The position numbers and the translations under genes are program-made. Below, piece after piece: positions 1 through 8,292 of a stretch of 64,000 nt of DNA. The stretch comes from CAMAVH01 sp046297835 (GTDB lineage: Bacteria; Pseudomonadota; Alphaproteobacteria; SMXQ01): the NCBI GenBank assembly GCA_046297835.1, contig JBKBHI010000004.1, forward strand, positions 186,001 through 250,000, written 5' to 3'. The first letter of the stretch is position 1. Every line of letters starts with the position of its first letter. The notes under the pieces were generated by a model. That model had not been told where the DNA came from and made no database searches. It was given only the letters and a program-made list of their open reading frames with translations.

Positions 1-2
1 CC

Positions 3-428
3 GATTACCCCATCGGCGCCGGAGAGAAAATCATCTGCCTTAAGAACCGCCACGACCTCGGGCTGATCAACGGCATGTTCCTGACGCTGAGCGACGTGCG
101 CCAGGATCCTGACGACCGTTTCGCCTTCAGCGCCATGGTCGAGACCGAGGACGGCACGAGCATCGCCGGGCGGCAGAGCTTCTGGCGCGGCGAATACGCC
201 GACCATGTTGCCTTCGATCCCGAGCGCGGGCGGCGCGAATGGCAGATCCGGCGCGGGCTGATCGAGTCCAGCTGGGGCTACGCCATCACCTGCCACAAGT
301 CGCAAGGCTCGCAGTGGGAGAACGTCATCGTCTTCGACGACGGCTTCGGCCGCACCGCCGTCGACCGTAACCGCTGGCTCTACACCGCGATCACACGGGC
401 AGAGAGAGGGCTGGTGATCCTGTCATGA
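3..428 (+). CDS. RecD-like ATP-dependent helicase/exonuclease, C-terminal part (5' truncated by window)
   Basis: The frame is open from base 3, so the true start lies upstream. The visible part has the UvrD/RecD C-terminal 2A fold: GEKIICLKNRH near the start, then the SSWGYAITCHKSQGSQWENVIVFDD segment (motif V-like, with the CHKSQGS signature), then the WLYTAITRAERGL motif VI with its arginine. This is the end of an SF1B helicase that would unwind DNA in phage recombination or replication. It overlaps the next gene by 4 bases (ATGA), so they are probably translationally coupled. The function of the missing N-terminus cannot be judged. Confidence 0.85.
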   Translation, partial: DYPIGAGEKIICLKNRHDLGLINGMFLTLSDVRQDPDDRFAFSAMVETEDGTSIAGRQSFWRGEYADHVAFDPERGRREWQIRRGLIESSWGYAITCHKSQGSQWENVIVFDDGFGRTAVDRNRWLYTAITRAERGLVILS

Positions 429-745
429 AGAAACATCCGATGCTCAAGCCCTCCGTCGATCCCAGAGGCCCCGAAGAACAGGAGGCGAGCCTCTGCGCCC
501 TGGCGCGCCGCCACGGCGTGAGCGTCGAGGAAGCGCGTAGGATCGAGGAAGGCCTGCGTGCCATCCCGATGGAACGGTTTCTCGAAGGCTGTTTCGGCCC
601 GGATCATGGCGCTTTCTATGATGCCGGGGAGGACCTCTGGATCGTCCCGGACCGTAGCTACCAGGGGCCCGGTTTCGCATTCACGGCGGTCCGGAGCGAC
701 CGCAGCTGGTTCACGGGCGTCGTCCCGGTGGAGGTGTTCCAGTGA
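425..745 (+). CDS. Hypothetical phage protein, 106 aa
   Basis: A small soluble protein between the helicase and the primase-like gene, overlapping both by a few bases (ATGA at the start, GTGA at the end), which supports it as a real operon member. Residues 20-45 are charged and probably helical, with a CALARRHGVSVEEARRIEEGL segment that resembles a small helix-turn-helix or UBA-like helix pair. I recognise no family. The context suggests a role in phage DNA metabolism. Confidence 0.65.
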   Translation: MKKHPMLKPSVDPRGPEEQEASLCALARRHGVSVEEARRIEEGLRAIPMERFLEGCFGPDHGAFYDAGEDLWIVPDRSYQGPGFAFTAVRSDRSWFTGVVPVEVFQ

Positions 746-3720
746 CCGCCACCGTGATCGACCTAAACGATGTGCTGCCGCCGCGCCCGGATGCCGAGCG
801 TTACGATCTGGACCTGATCGTTCAGCGGCTGCGTGAGACCGCGGAGACATGGGTGCCGCGTCTCTTTCCGAATGGTCGCCGGTCAGGCGATGAATGGCGG
901 CTCGCCAACATCCGGGGCGATGCGCCGCGCAACATGGGCTCGTGCGTCATCACGCTCCGCGGTCCGCATGCGGGCGACTGGATCGACTTCGACGGCAATC
1001 AGGGTGGCGGGCCGATCAGCGCCATCGAGCAAGCGACGGGGCTCGACGGCCGTGCGCTGGTCGTGGAGGCCGCCGAGATGGCGGGCGTCGCGCCCGGTGC
1101 GCCGGCGCGGCGGACGCCTACGACATTTCCCACCCCGAAGCGCGATGCGGCCCTGGAGATCGCTCATATCCTGTCTTTCGCGCAGCTCCTCGCGGGCACG
1201 CCTGCCGCCGAATACCTCGCGGGACGCGGTCTTGCTGTCCCCGCGGAGGCCGATCTTCTGTTCCATCGCGATCTGACGCATTGGGAGACGAAGACCGGAT
1301 ATCCGGCCCTGGTCGGACAGGTCCTCAACCGCGAGGGCGCCGTCATCGGGCTGCACCGCACCTATCTCGACGGTGGGAGCGGGACGGTAACCAAGGCGCC
1401 TGTCGAGAAGGCGAAGAAGATGCTCGGCCGGGTCGCTGGCGGTGCGGTGCGGCTCGCACGGTACGCCGATGGCGACCGGCTTGCGCTCTCGGAGGGGATC
1501 GAGACCGGGCTGGCGGTGATGACCGCGTGCCCCGATCTGCCGGTCTGGGCGACGCTGTCGACCTCGGGCCTGGAACAGGTCGATCTTCCGCCCGGTGCCC
1601 GACGCATCCTGATCCTTGCGGACAACGATGTGTCCGGCGCCGGTATGCGAGCGGCAGAGGCCGCCGCCCGGCGATTGCGCGCGCAGGGCCGCAAGGTGGC
1701 CATCGCGCTGCCGCCGGACGAGGGAGACGACTTCAACGACCTTCTGCTTCGTGCCGGCCCCGAGGCCGTTGCCCGGATCGTCGCCGAGGCGGAAGCAGCC
1801 ACTCCCAACGAAATGACCGTGCAGATCGGTCAGCACCGGCCCCTGAACTACGAAGCGCCCGGCGAGGCGCTGCCGACGCTGCGAGCCGACGAGGGCGATC
1901 TGGGTCGTGCCGTCGAGCGGGTCTGGAGCCTGCTCCTGGCATCGAACCGGACACCTTGGGTGTACCGCTTCGCGAGCCAGCTTACATGGGTCGTGCCGGA
2001 CGACGAGGGGCGGCCCGTCGCGACCACCGTCACCGAGGAACGGCTGCGCCACATGCTGGCGCGGCTTGCGATCTGGAAGCGGCTCAACGCCAAGGGCGAA
2101 CTGGTGGCTGCTCCGCCGCCGCTTGGCGTCGTCAAGTCGGTGCTCGCAACACCGGATCCAGCGCTGCCCGTGCTGGTCGGGATCGTGAACACGCCGGTCT
2201 TCGGCCGGAGCGGCACGCTGCTCACGAGCCCCGGCTATCACCCCGACGCCCGACTGCTCTATGCGCCTGCACCGGGATTCAATGTGCCGGCAATCCCGCC
2301 GCGCCCGACGCAGGCCGAGATTGCTTCTGCGCGCGCTCTCATCTGCGACGACCTCCTCGGCGATTTCCCTTTCGTCGGTCCGGCCGAGCGCGCCCATGTC
2401 ATCGCCCTCCTATTGCTCGGCTTCCTGCGCGGTATGATCGACGGCCCGACGCCGCTGCATCTGATCGAGAAGCCAACGCCAGGCTCGGGGGCGACGCTGA
2501 TGGTCGACGCCATCGCCACGATCCTCACCGGCGCCGGCGCCAGCGTCATGACCGAGGGACGCGACGACGATGAGTGGCGCAAGCGCGTCACCGCCAAGCT
2601 GCGCCAGGTCCCGGCGATCGTGCTGATCGACAACCTGCGCAATAAGCTCGACAGCGCGGCCGTTGCGGCCGCCCTGACCGCACCCTTCTGGGAGGACCGC
2701 ATCCTCGGGCAGTCCGAGATGGCGCGGCTGCCGATCCGCTGCCTCTGGATCGCCACCGGCAACAATCCCGAGTTCTCCAACGAGATGGCGCGCCGCCTCG
2801 TGCGCATCCGGCTCGACCCGCATGTCGAGCGGCCCTGGCAGCGTACGAATTTCCGCCACCCCGATCTGATGACATGGGTGCGCGCCAATCGCCCGCGTCT
2901 CGTCGCCGCCTGTCTAACCCTCTGTCAGGCCTGGATCGCAGCGGGACGGCCGCGCGGCGTGCGGACCGTCGGCTCCTACGAGAAATGGGCGCAGGTCATC
3001 GGCGGCGTGCTCGAGGTCGCCGGGATCGAGGGCTTTCTCGGCAATCTCGATGAGATGATGGAAGCCTCCGACAGCGAAGGCGCGGCATGGCGGGCCTTCG
3101 TCTCTGGATGGTGGGATCGCTTCGGCACGGCCGAGGTCGGAACCGTTGACCTGTTCGAGATTGCCCAGACGCTCGAACCGCTATTGCCGCTCGGAACAGG
3201 CAACGATCAATCGCAACGGGTGCGGCTCGGCAGAGCGCTGCCGAAGATGCGCGACCGCATCTTTCGCTGTGGCGACCATGATCTGCGCCTCGCGTCGGCG
3301 GGCAAATACCAGGGCGCGGCGCGCTGGAGGCTCCAGATTGCCCCCTCTGCCGACGGCTCGGGATCGGCATCGGCAGAAAATCCGGTGAGGGTTGCGGATT
3401 CTCGTGAGGGTTGGTCCGACAACCCTCACGAAATCCACCCCAATGAAATCAATGGCTTGATGGGCGCTCGTGAAGGTCGTGAGGGTCGTGAATGTTTCGC
3501 AGACCCTTACGCGTGCGCGCACGCGCACGCGCACGCGCGCACGATAGATGATCCCGGAAAACCCTCACGACCCTCACCACCCTCACGGGAGGCTTGCAAA
3601 ACAACAGGTTACGGCCTGGAGGGTGCGGAGCCTCACCCTCACCACCCTCACCAACCCGCACGACGGACCGATCCCCTCGGCACCGACCCACCCGACTGGC
3701 TGCGGGAGGTCCTGGAATGA
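742..3720 (+). CDS. Toprim primase-like / inactive-helicase-like phage replication protein, 992 aa
   Basis: The start is a GTG overlapping the previous stop. The N-terminal 150 residues resemble the DUF7146-type zinc-less primase region (GDWIDFDGNQGGGPISAIEQATG). A Toprim domain spans about residues 245-335, with the glutamate motif SEGIETGLAVM and the acidic motif LILADNDVSG. The C-terminal half looks like a P-loop helicase domain, but the Walker A-like segment near residue 577 reads PTPGSGATL, without the usual lysine. The last 120 residues are low complexity (Ala-His repeats, Pro/His) and are encoded by dense GTGAGGG/CCCTCAC repeats. It is probably the prophage replication initiator/primase; helicase activity is doubtful. 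Confidence 0.8.
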   Translation: MTATVIDLNDVLPPRPDAERYDLDLIVQRLRETAETWVPRLFPNGRRSGDEWRLANIRGDAPRNMGSCVITLRGPHAGDWIDFDGNQGGGPISAIEQATGLDGRALVVEAAEMAGVAPGAPARRTPTTFPTPKRDAALEIAHILSFAQLLAGTPAAEYLAGRGLAVPAEADLLFHRDLTHWETKTGYPALVGQVLNREGAVIGLHRTYLDGGSGTVTKAPVEKAKKMLGRVAGGAVRLARYADGDRLALSEGIETGLAVMTACPDLPVWATLSTSGLEQVDLPPGARRILILADNDVSGAGMRAAEAAARRLRAQGRKVAIALPPDEGDDFNDLLLRAGPEAVARIVAEAEAATPNEMTVQIGQHRPLNYEAPGEALPTLRADEGDLGRAVERVWSLLLASNRTPWVYRFASQLTWVVPDDEGRPVATTVTEERLRHMLARLAIWKRLNAKGELVAAPPPLGVVKSVLATPDPALPVLVGIVNTPVFGRSGTLLTSPGYHPDARLLYAPAPGFNVPAIPPRPTQAEIASARALICDDLLGDFPFVGPAERAHVIALLLLGFLRGMIDGPTPLHLIEKPTPGSGATLMVDAIATILTGAGASVMTEGRDDDEWRKRVTAKLRQVPAIVLIDNLRNKLDSAAVAAALTAPFWEDRILGQSEMARLPIRCLWIATGNNPEFSNEMARRLVRIRLDPHVERPWQRTNFRHPDLMTWVRANRPRLVAACLTLCQAWIAAGRPRGVRTVGSYEKWAQVIGGVLEVAGIEGFLGNLDEMMEASDSEGAAWRAFVSGWWDRFGTAEVGTVDLFEIAQTLEPLLPLGTGNDQSQRVRLGRALPKMRDRIFRCGDHDLRLASAGKYQGAARWRLQIAPSADGSGSASAENPVRVADSREGWSDNPHEIHPNEINGLMGAREGREGRECFADPYACAHAHAHARTIDDPGKPSRPSPPSREACKTTGYGLEGAEPHPHHPHQPARRTDPLGTDPPDWLREVLE
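3383..3660. repeat. Dense GTGAGGG/CCCTCAC repeat cluster inside the 3' end of the primase-like gene
   Basis: More than ten copies of GTGAGGG, or its complement CCCTCAC, and near-copies occur in under 300 bases. They switch orientation around the middle. A perfect 11-bp inverted repeat with a 6-bp spacer lies at 3403-3413 and 3420-3430. A 35-bp strictly alternating purine-pyrimidine tract lies at 3509-3543. Iteron-like clusters inside a phage replication gene can be replication origins; here that is inference only. Confidence 0.6.
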
Positions 3721-3828
3721 TCCGCTCCCGCGAAAGGGGCCCTTCGTCAAGGGACGGCGTCAGCTGGGGCTGCGCAAGGCCCGTCACCGCTCTCCACCCG
3801 CACAGCCGACCAGAAAAGGAGATTGACC

Positions 3829-4365
3829 ATGTCTCATGCGACATCGATCACCACGGACCCCAGCGCCAGACCTGATCTGCCTGCCAGCTTGCTCCGTGAC
3901 CGTGCACTGCTCACCCTCGATCTCGGCACAACGACGGGCTGGGCGCTGCGCGCGCCGGATAGCCTGATCACGAGCGGAACGGTCTCGTTCCGACCGAGTC
4001 GCTATGACGGCGGCGGCATGCGCTACCTGCGCTTCGCAGGCTGGCTCGACCAGATTGCGGCAGATGCCGGTGGCCTCACCGCGATCTACTTCGAGGAAGT
4101 CAGGCGCCATATCGGCACCGACGCTGCCCATCTCTATGGCGGTTTTCTCGCAACGCTGACCGCATGGTGCGAACGGCGGGTGATTTCCTATCAGGGCGTT
4201 CCCGTCGGTACGATCAAGCGGCACGTCGCGGCCAAGGGCAACGCCGACAAGGCTGCCGTCATGGCGGCCATCCGCGCCCGCGGCTTTTCGCCGGCGGACG
4301 ACAATGAGGCCGATGCGATCGCGATCCTGCTTTGGGCCATCGAGACAAACGGAGGCGTGCGATGA
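3829..4365 (+). CDS. RuvC-like Holliday junction resolvase (RNase H fold)
   Basis: The ATG at 3829 is preceded by AAAAGGA at a spacing of about 8 bases; an in-frame TTG two codons earlier is less likely. The protein has the RuvC pattern: a first acidic strand LTLDLGTTTGWAL near residue 30, a second glutamate in IYFEEVRRH, a lysine-rich helix (GTIKRHVAAKGNADK) and the final acidic pair DDNEADAIAI. It would cleave branched DNA before or during packaging. At about 178 residues it is the normal size for the family. The ATGA overlap with the next gene supports one operon. Confidence 0.85.
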   Translation: MSHATSITTDPSARPDLPASLLRDRALLTLDLGTTTGWALRAPDSLITSGTVSFRPSRYDGGGMRYLRFAGWLDQIAADAGGLTAIYFEEVRRHIGTDAAHLYGGFLATLTAWCERRVISYQGVPVGTIKRHVAAKGNADKAAVMAAIRARGFSPADDNEADAIAILLWAIETNGGVR

Positions 4366-4619
4366 GCGGCGAGATCATGCTGAAGCATGCCGCGTCGGTC
4401 GTCGCCGAGCGCCGCAATATATACGGCGATCCCACTGTATCCATGGCCACCGTGGCCAGACGCTGGTCGATCACGCTCGGCCGCACCATCACGCCGGCCG
4501 AAGTCGTTCTGTGCCTCATCGACCTGAAGCTCACGCGCCTCGCACACGATCCCAGGCACCAGGATTCGATCCTCGATATCGCGGGCTACGCCGCCGTCCT
4601 GCATGAGGTCACCCGATGA
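4362..4619 (+). CDS. DUF6378-like small phage protein
   Basis: The start at 4362 overlaps the resolvase stop (ATGA). The 85-residue product contains ERRNIYGDP followed by a helix with VVLCLIDLKLTRLAHDPRHQDSILDIAGYAAV. This matches my memory of the DUF6378 family, found next to phage nucleotide and DNA metabolism genes and of unknown biochemistry; the conserved H-D/D-A-Y pattern recalls MazG/HD-type nucleotide-binding helices. The ATGA overlap with the following gene again indicates coupling. Confidence 0.75.
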   Translation: MSGEIMLKHAASVVAERRNIYGDPTVSMATVARRWSITLGRTITPAEVVLCLIDLKLTRLAHDPRHQDSILDIAGYAAVLHEVTR

Positions 4620-4816
4620 GATGGGCACCGCGAGGTTACGGCGGTGAGCGTCGTCCGCCCGATCAGGTCAAGCGCGACGGCTGGCGCGAACGGGGCGTGT
4701 TGGTGGTCGAGCAAAATGATGAGCGGCTGACCTGGCCCGAGCGCGAACTAATCCGACAACTCGGCGAGAAACTCTACGGCGGAAAGCACAAACGGCAGGA
4801 GGCCAAGCATGAATGA
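4616..4816 (+). CDS. Hypothetical phage protein, 66 aa
   Basis: A short, very basic and charged protein (many Arg, Glu, Lys) coupled by overlapping start/stop codons to both neighbours, which is the main support for it being expressed. No domain is recognised. The C-terminal KHKRQEAKHE tail suggests nucleic-acid or protein contact, but this is a guess. Confidence 0.5.
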   Translation: MRWAPRGYGGERRPPDQVKRDGWRERGVLVVEQNDERLTWPERELIRQLGEKLYGGKHKRQEAKHE

Positions 4817-5252
4817 CTGGACGCCTGCCTTGGTGGAGGAGCGCCTGATTGAAGCTGCCGCTACGCTGAGGCGGCTACCGTCGGTGCGCGTGAGCGGTTA
4901 CTTCAGCACCTGGCCAGCCACGGTCGTTGAGTTCAGCGATCTGGTGGGGCAGACACCCGAGTCGATGCGTCTCCCGCCGCCGTCGGCTGCCGCAATCAGC
5001 CGCATGGAGGCAGCGCTGCCGTGGTTGCGATGGTTGGACGTCGAGGATGCCAAGCTCGTGTGGATGAGGGCCGAATGCAAACCGTGGAAGGCGATCTGTT
5101 GGCACTTCGGCATCGCGCGGGCGACGGCCAATCGGCGGATGGAGTATGGTCTCAGCGTCATCGCCTGGCGGCTAAACCGGCGACCGCTTCCGACGAAATG
5201 GTCGCGTCAGTTTTTGGTCGATCGCGTCAGATTTCTGTCAAGCGCGTTTTGA
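4809..5252 (+). CDS. DUF6362-like helix-turn-helix phage protein
   Basis: A 147-residue protein with a central region (AAISRMEAALPWLRWLDVEDAKLVWMRAECKPWKAICWHFGIARATANRRMEYGL) whose last part is a helix-turn-helix, resembling sigma-70 region 4-like small phage regulators of the DUF6362 type. It would bind DNA and may regulate late genes. It overlaps the upstream gene by 8 bases. The last 15 residues, after PTKWSR, do not look conserved and may be a changed C-terminus. Confidence 0.7.
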   Translation: MNDWTPALVEERLIEAAATLRRLPSVRVSGYFSTWPATVVEFSDLVGQTPESMRLPPPSAAAISRMEAALPWLRWLDVEDAKLVWMRAECKPWKAICWHFGIARATANRRMEYGLSVIAWRLNRRPLPTKWSRQFLVDRVRFLSSAF

Positions 5253-5356
5253 ATCGTTGCCGACGAATGTGTGAGACATCTCCGACTTGGACACATCGCC
5301 CGAATTCAGGGCAAATTGTTGTCATGCTCGCGAGAGCTGCGTCACCAAAGAGGCGC

Positions 5357-5770
5357 TCAGCGTTTGAAGGGGTTCAGGACCTTGGCGCCAAGCCCTTCGA
5401 CATCGGCATCGTTGCGCGTAGCAAGGGTCAAGCTGTGGACTTTGGCTTGAGCTGCAAGGAGACCATCGATCACGGGGATCGGGCGAACCGCATTCATCCG
5501 CCCCCATTGGTCGGTGACCGAACGATCGACCAGCAAGATGCGGTCGCCAAAGGCAGCCTCGACTTCGGACAGCCACGCTTCGAGCACTTCGGCTTTGGCG
5601 GGATCACGCGGGCGGGCGAGCTCGATGCCTTTCCTGATTTCGCCGAGGACCAGGACGCTCAGGTAGAGGTCGTCATCCTTGAGCGATGCATACCATTTGG
5701 CGACCCCCGCATCACAACGCGCACCCTTGCGGATCTCGGAGATGATGTTGGTGTCGATCAGGAAGCTCAT
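5357..5770 (-). CDS. vapC: PIN-domain toxin, VapC/FitB family
   Basis: A 137-residue PIN nuclease with the four acidic positions in place: D in SFLIDTN, E in VLGEIRKGIE, D in IPVIDGLLAAQA and D in TRNDADV. VapC/FitB toxins cut tRNA or rRNA and stop translation until bound by the antitoxin. The start overlaps the stop of the upstream antitoxin gene by 4 bases, as usual for such pairs. It points against the phage operon, consistent with an independent stability or abortive module carried by the prophage. Confidence 0.9.
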   Translation of the reverse strand: MSFLIDTNIISEIRKGARCDAGVAKWYASLKDDDLYLSVLVLGEIRKGIELARPRDPAKAEVLEAWLSEVEAAFGDRILLVDRSVTDQWGRMNAVRPIPVIDGLLAAQAKVHSLTLATRNDADVEGLGAKVLNPFKR

Positions 5771-6051
5771 AGATCGATGGCGCGACCGAGATCACGCGGC
5801 CGGTCGAGGTCGATGCCTTCAAGCGGGGCGGAGGCCAGCAGTGCCTTCAGGCCCGTCGCCCGGGGCACGGCAAACCTCGCCTTGAGCAAACTGCGCGCCT
5901 CGGCCTCCCGCTCCGGATCGCCGAGCGCCCGGGCGATGCTGCGGACGAGTGCGGCGTCCTCCTTGCGGACCTGCACTTCGACACGGACGATGCCGTGGCG
6001 CTTCTGGCGGCTGCGGAACGTATCGAGCGGTGTTTTGCGTGCATTGGGCAT
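5767..6051 (-). CDS. vapB: Antitoxin partner of the VapC-type toxin
   Basis: The start at 6051 is chosen because GGAGG lies 8 bases upstream; a longer in-frame reading to 6108 has no such site and would run through the operator. The 94-residue product is basic at the N-terminus and has the FitA/plasmid-stability-like helix VEVQVRKEDAALVRSIARALGD followed by a hydrophobic toxin-binding tail (LLASAPLEGIDLDRPRD). It should neutralise the downstream PIN toxin and repress its own promoter through the palindrome at 6072-6092. Confidence 0.8.
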   Translation of the reverse strand: MPNARKTPLDTFRSRQKRHGIVRVEVQVRKEDAALVRSIARALGDPEREAEARSLLKARFAVPRATGLKALLASAPLEGIDLDRPRDLGRAIDL

Positions 6052-6071
6052 GGTCTCGCCCTCCAAGTTCA

Positions 6072-6092
6072 TTTCCGGAAATATACCGGAAA
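6072..6092 (-). promoter_or_regulatory. Probable antitoxin operator: TTTCCGG-N7-CCGGAAA
   Basis: A perfect 7+7 inverted repeat with a 7-bp AT-only spacer lies 21 bases upstream of the antitoxin start. It also contains the direct repeat CCGGAAAT twice with an 11-base period, one helical turn. Position and symmetry fit an autoregulatory site for the antitoxin-toxin complex. Confidence 0.55.
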
Positions 6093-6205
6093 TCACTGGC
6101 GGCGGCAACCTTCGCTAACTCATTGATATCACGGGTCCTTCCTGGCCGATTTCGTATGCTGGGGGGCACAGCGCGATACATCGCCACCGACAGCCCATAA
6201 ATCGA

Positions 6206-6332
6206 GGTTACCAGTTACCGGTTACCACCAATGCCGTGGCCAATAAGGCCCGGTAATCCACCAGTTATGGCGCTGCCGGAGGTGGTAGCCCGCCCGGTAC
6301 GGTTACCACCCAGGTTACCAGTCCGGTTACCA
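6206..6332. repeat. Two clusters of GGTTACC-type repeats upstream of the methyltransferase gene
   Basis: GGTTACCA-like octamers occur at 6206, 6213 and 6220 (7-base period) and at 6301, 6313 and 6325 (12-base period), in the otherwise gene-free stretch 6110-6367. The core GGTNACC is self-complementary, so each copy is a short palindrome. The position just before the methyltransferase start suggests protein binding or autoregulation. Confidence 0.6.
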
Positions 6333-6367
6333 CCGGGCGGCTGATCGCCCCACAACACGAGAACACG

Positions 6368-7606
6368 ATGACGATGTCGTTTCCCGACGCGGTCGAGCGC
6401 TGGCCGCTTGCCCGGTTGATCCCGCATGCGCGCAACGCCCGCACCCATTCCGAGACCCAGGTGGCGCAGATCGCGGGCTCGATTGCCGAGTTCGGCTTCG
6501 TGAACCCGGTTCTGGTCGGCGACGACGGCGTGATCGTAGCAGGGCACGGCCGCGTGATGGCCGCGCGCAAGCTCGGCCTTGCCGAGGTGCCGGTGATTAT
6601 CCTCGCCCATCTCACGCCGACGCAACGCCGCGCGCTGATGATCGCGGACAACCAGATCGCGACCAACGCAGGCTGGAACGAAGAGATGCTGGCGATGGAA
6701 CTGGCGGCCCTGAAAGACGAAGCGTTCGATCTCGAACTGCTGGGCTTTGACGAGGCGGACATCGATCGGCTGCTGGCCGGCACACTGGAGGACGAGGCCG
6801 ACGATCCTGACGCGGCGCCGGAGCCGCCGGCCGATCCGGTTAGCCGTCCCGGAGATATCTGGATCTGCGGTGAGCACCGCGTGCTCTGCGGCGATGCCAC
6901 CGTGCTCAGCGATGTCGAGACGTTGCTCGGCGGCGAACTCGCCGACATGACGTTTTGCGATCCGCCCTACAACGTCAACTACGCCAACTCGGCGAAGGAC
7001 AAAATGCGCGGCAAGAACCGCGCGATCCTCAACGATGCGCTGGGCGAAAGTTTTGGCGCGTTCCTCTACGACGCCAGCGTCAACATCCTCGCTGTCACCA
7101 AGGGCGCGGTCTACATCTGCATGTCGTCATCGGAACTGGACACGTTGCAGAAGGCGTTCCGCGAGGCCGGCGGCAAGTGGTCGACCTTCGTGATCTGGGC
7201 CAAGAACACCTTCACGCTCGGCCGCGCCGACTACCAACGCCAGTACGAGCCGATCCTCTATGGTTGGAAAGATGGCGCGGACCACTACTGGTGCGGCGCC
7301 CGCGATCAGGGCGATGTCTGGTTGATCGACAAGCCGCACAAGAACGACCTGCATCCGACCATGAAGCCCGTCTCATTGGTCGAGCGTGCGATCCGCAATT
7401 CGTCCAAGAGCCGGGATATCGTGCTCGATCCATTCGGCGGCTCCGGCACGACCATGATCGCGGCGGAGCGGGCGGGACGACGCGCACGCTTGATCGAGCT
7501 CGATCCCAAATACGTCGATGTCATTGTTCAACGCTGGCAGGAGACGACCGGCGGCAGCGCGACGCACGCCACCACCGGTCAGGCTTTTGGGGGTGCTAAT
7601 CAGTGA
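6368..7606 (+). CDS. ParB-domain plus beta-class DNA methyltransferase, 412 aa
   Basis: Residues about 10-110 form a ParB/sulfiredoxin-type N domain (LIPHARNARTHSETQ, GFVNPVLVGDDGVIVAGHGRVMAARKLG). The C-terminal part is an amino-methyltransferase with catalytic motif DPPYNVNY near residue 197 before the SAM-binding motif LDPFGGSGTT near residue 351, the order of the beta class that includes CcrM. It would methylate an exocyclic amino group in phage or host DNA, protecting against restriction or acting as an orphan regulator. No restriction endonuclease is adjacent. Its target is unknown. Confidence 0.92.
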   Translation: MTMSFPDAVERWPLARLIPHARNARTHSETQVAQIAGSIAEFGFVNPVLVGDDGVIVAGHGRVMAARKLGLAEVPVIILAHLTPTQRRALMIADNQIATNAGWNEEMLAMELAALKDEAFDLELLGFDEADIDRLLAGTLEDEADDPDAAPEPPADPVSRPGDIWICGEHRVLCGDATVLSDVETLLGGELADMTFCDPPYNVNYANSAKDKMRGKNRAILNDALGESFGAFLYDASVNILAVTKGAVYICMSSSELDTLQKAFREAGGKWSTFVIWAKNTFTLGRADYQRQYEPILYGWKDGADHYWCGARDQGDVWLIDKPHKNDLHPTMKPVSLVERAIRNSSKSRDIVLDPFGGSGTTMIAAERAGRRARLIELDPKYVDVIVQRWQETTGGSATHATTGQAFGGANQ

Positions 7607-8192
7607 TGCGGTAGATACGACCGCGCCGCTCTGATTTCTCCGAGACGACGTTGAGTCCGAGTTTCTTTTTCAACGCCCCGGCAATGGCGCCGCGCACCGT
7701 GTGGGCCTGCCAGTCGAGCGCCTCGATGATCTCGTCGATCGACGCTCCCTTCGCCCGGCGTAGCATTGCAATGAGTTGGGCCTGTTTGCTCTCTCTGCGC
7801 GGCAGGCGCTCCTTGCGGGCTGTTGCCTTGGCTTCGACCCTCGCTGCGACCTTGCCTTGATCCGCTGGCGTGCCGCCAACCAGTTCGCCGTCATCCACGG
7901 CAGCGGCGGTGCGTCCGGCTGTCGCCGGGTCTTGCTCGACGATGATGCCCAAGGCCTCAAACGCCGCGTCGGTCGCAACCAGCGTAACACCATGCCCGTC
8001 ACCGGTGTTGCGCCAGATCGGATCGCCGCGTTTGGCGTCGACCTGCTCAACGAGGCCTTTGCCCATCAGGCTGTCGACGACCTTCGCCGCCGCGCCGCCC
8101 TTGAGGCGGTCGGGCAGCGGCAGGATGAGGCGGTCGTCGCGCTGGCACGCGGCGGTTAGAATAACGAGCTGGGTGTCGGAGAGTTTGGTCAT
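7596..8192 (-). CDS. DUF3489 domain protein
   Basis: A 198-residue protein whose N-terminus (KLSDTQLVILTAACQRDD, then a winged-helix-like stretch) and C-terminal 75 residues (SKQAQLIAMLRRAKGASIDEIIEALDWQAHTVRGAIAGALKKKLGL...) match the DUF3489 helix-turn-helix type common in alphaproteobacterial prophages. The linker is Ala/Lys-rich. It is convergent with the methyltransferase (11-base 3' overlap). A DNA-binding regulatory role is likely; the target is unknown. Confidence 0.85.
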   Translation of the reverse strand: MTKLSDTQLVILTAACQRDDRLILPLPDRLKGGAAAKVVDSLMGKGLVEQVDAKRGDPIWRNTGDGHGVTLVATDAAFEALGIIVEQDPATAGRTAAAVDDGELVGGTPADQGKVAARVEAKATARKERLPRRESKQAQLIAMLRRAKGASIDEIIEALDWQAHTVRGAIAGALKKKLGLNVVSEKSERRGRIYRITD

Positions 8193-8292
8193 CGGGGCGG
8201 TCCTTCCGTCGAGGGGGCCGCGACCATCGCAGCCCTGCTACGGTCCCGAGCCCCGAGGGCGAGCCATCGGGGCGGTGTCGGGAGTGGCCCGT

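Noticed and set aside
883..2397. A 504-codon minus-strand frame opposite the primase-like gene
   Set aside because: Antisense shadow; the plus strand has Toprim motifs in the same place.
3383..3660. CRISPR array
   Set aside because: Repeats are 7-8 bases, irregularly spaced, in both orientations and inside a coding frame; no spacers of uniform length and no cas genes.
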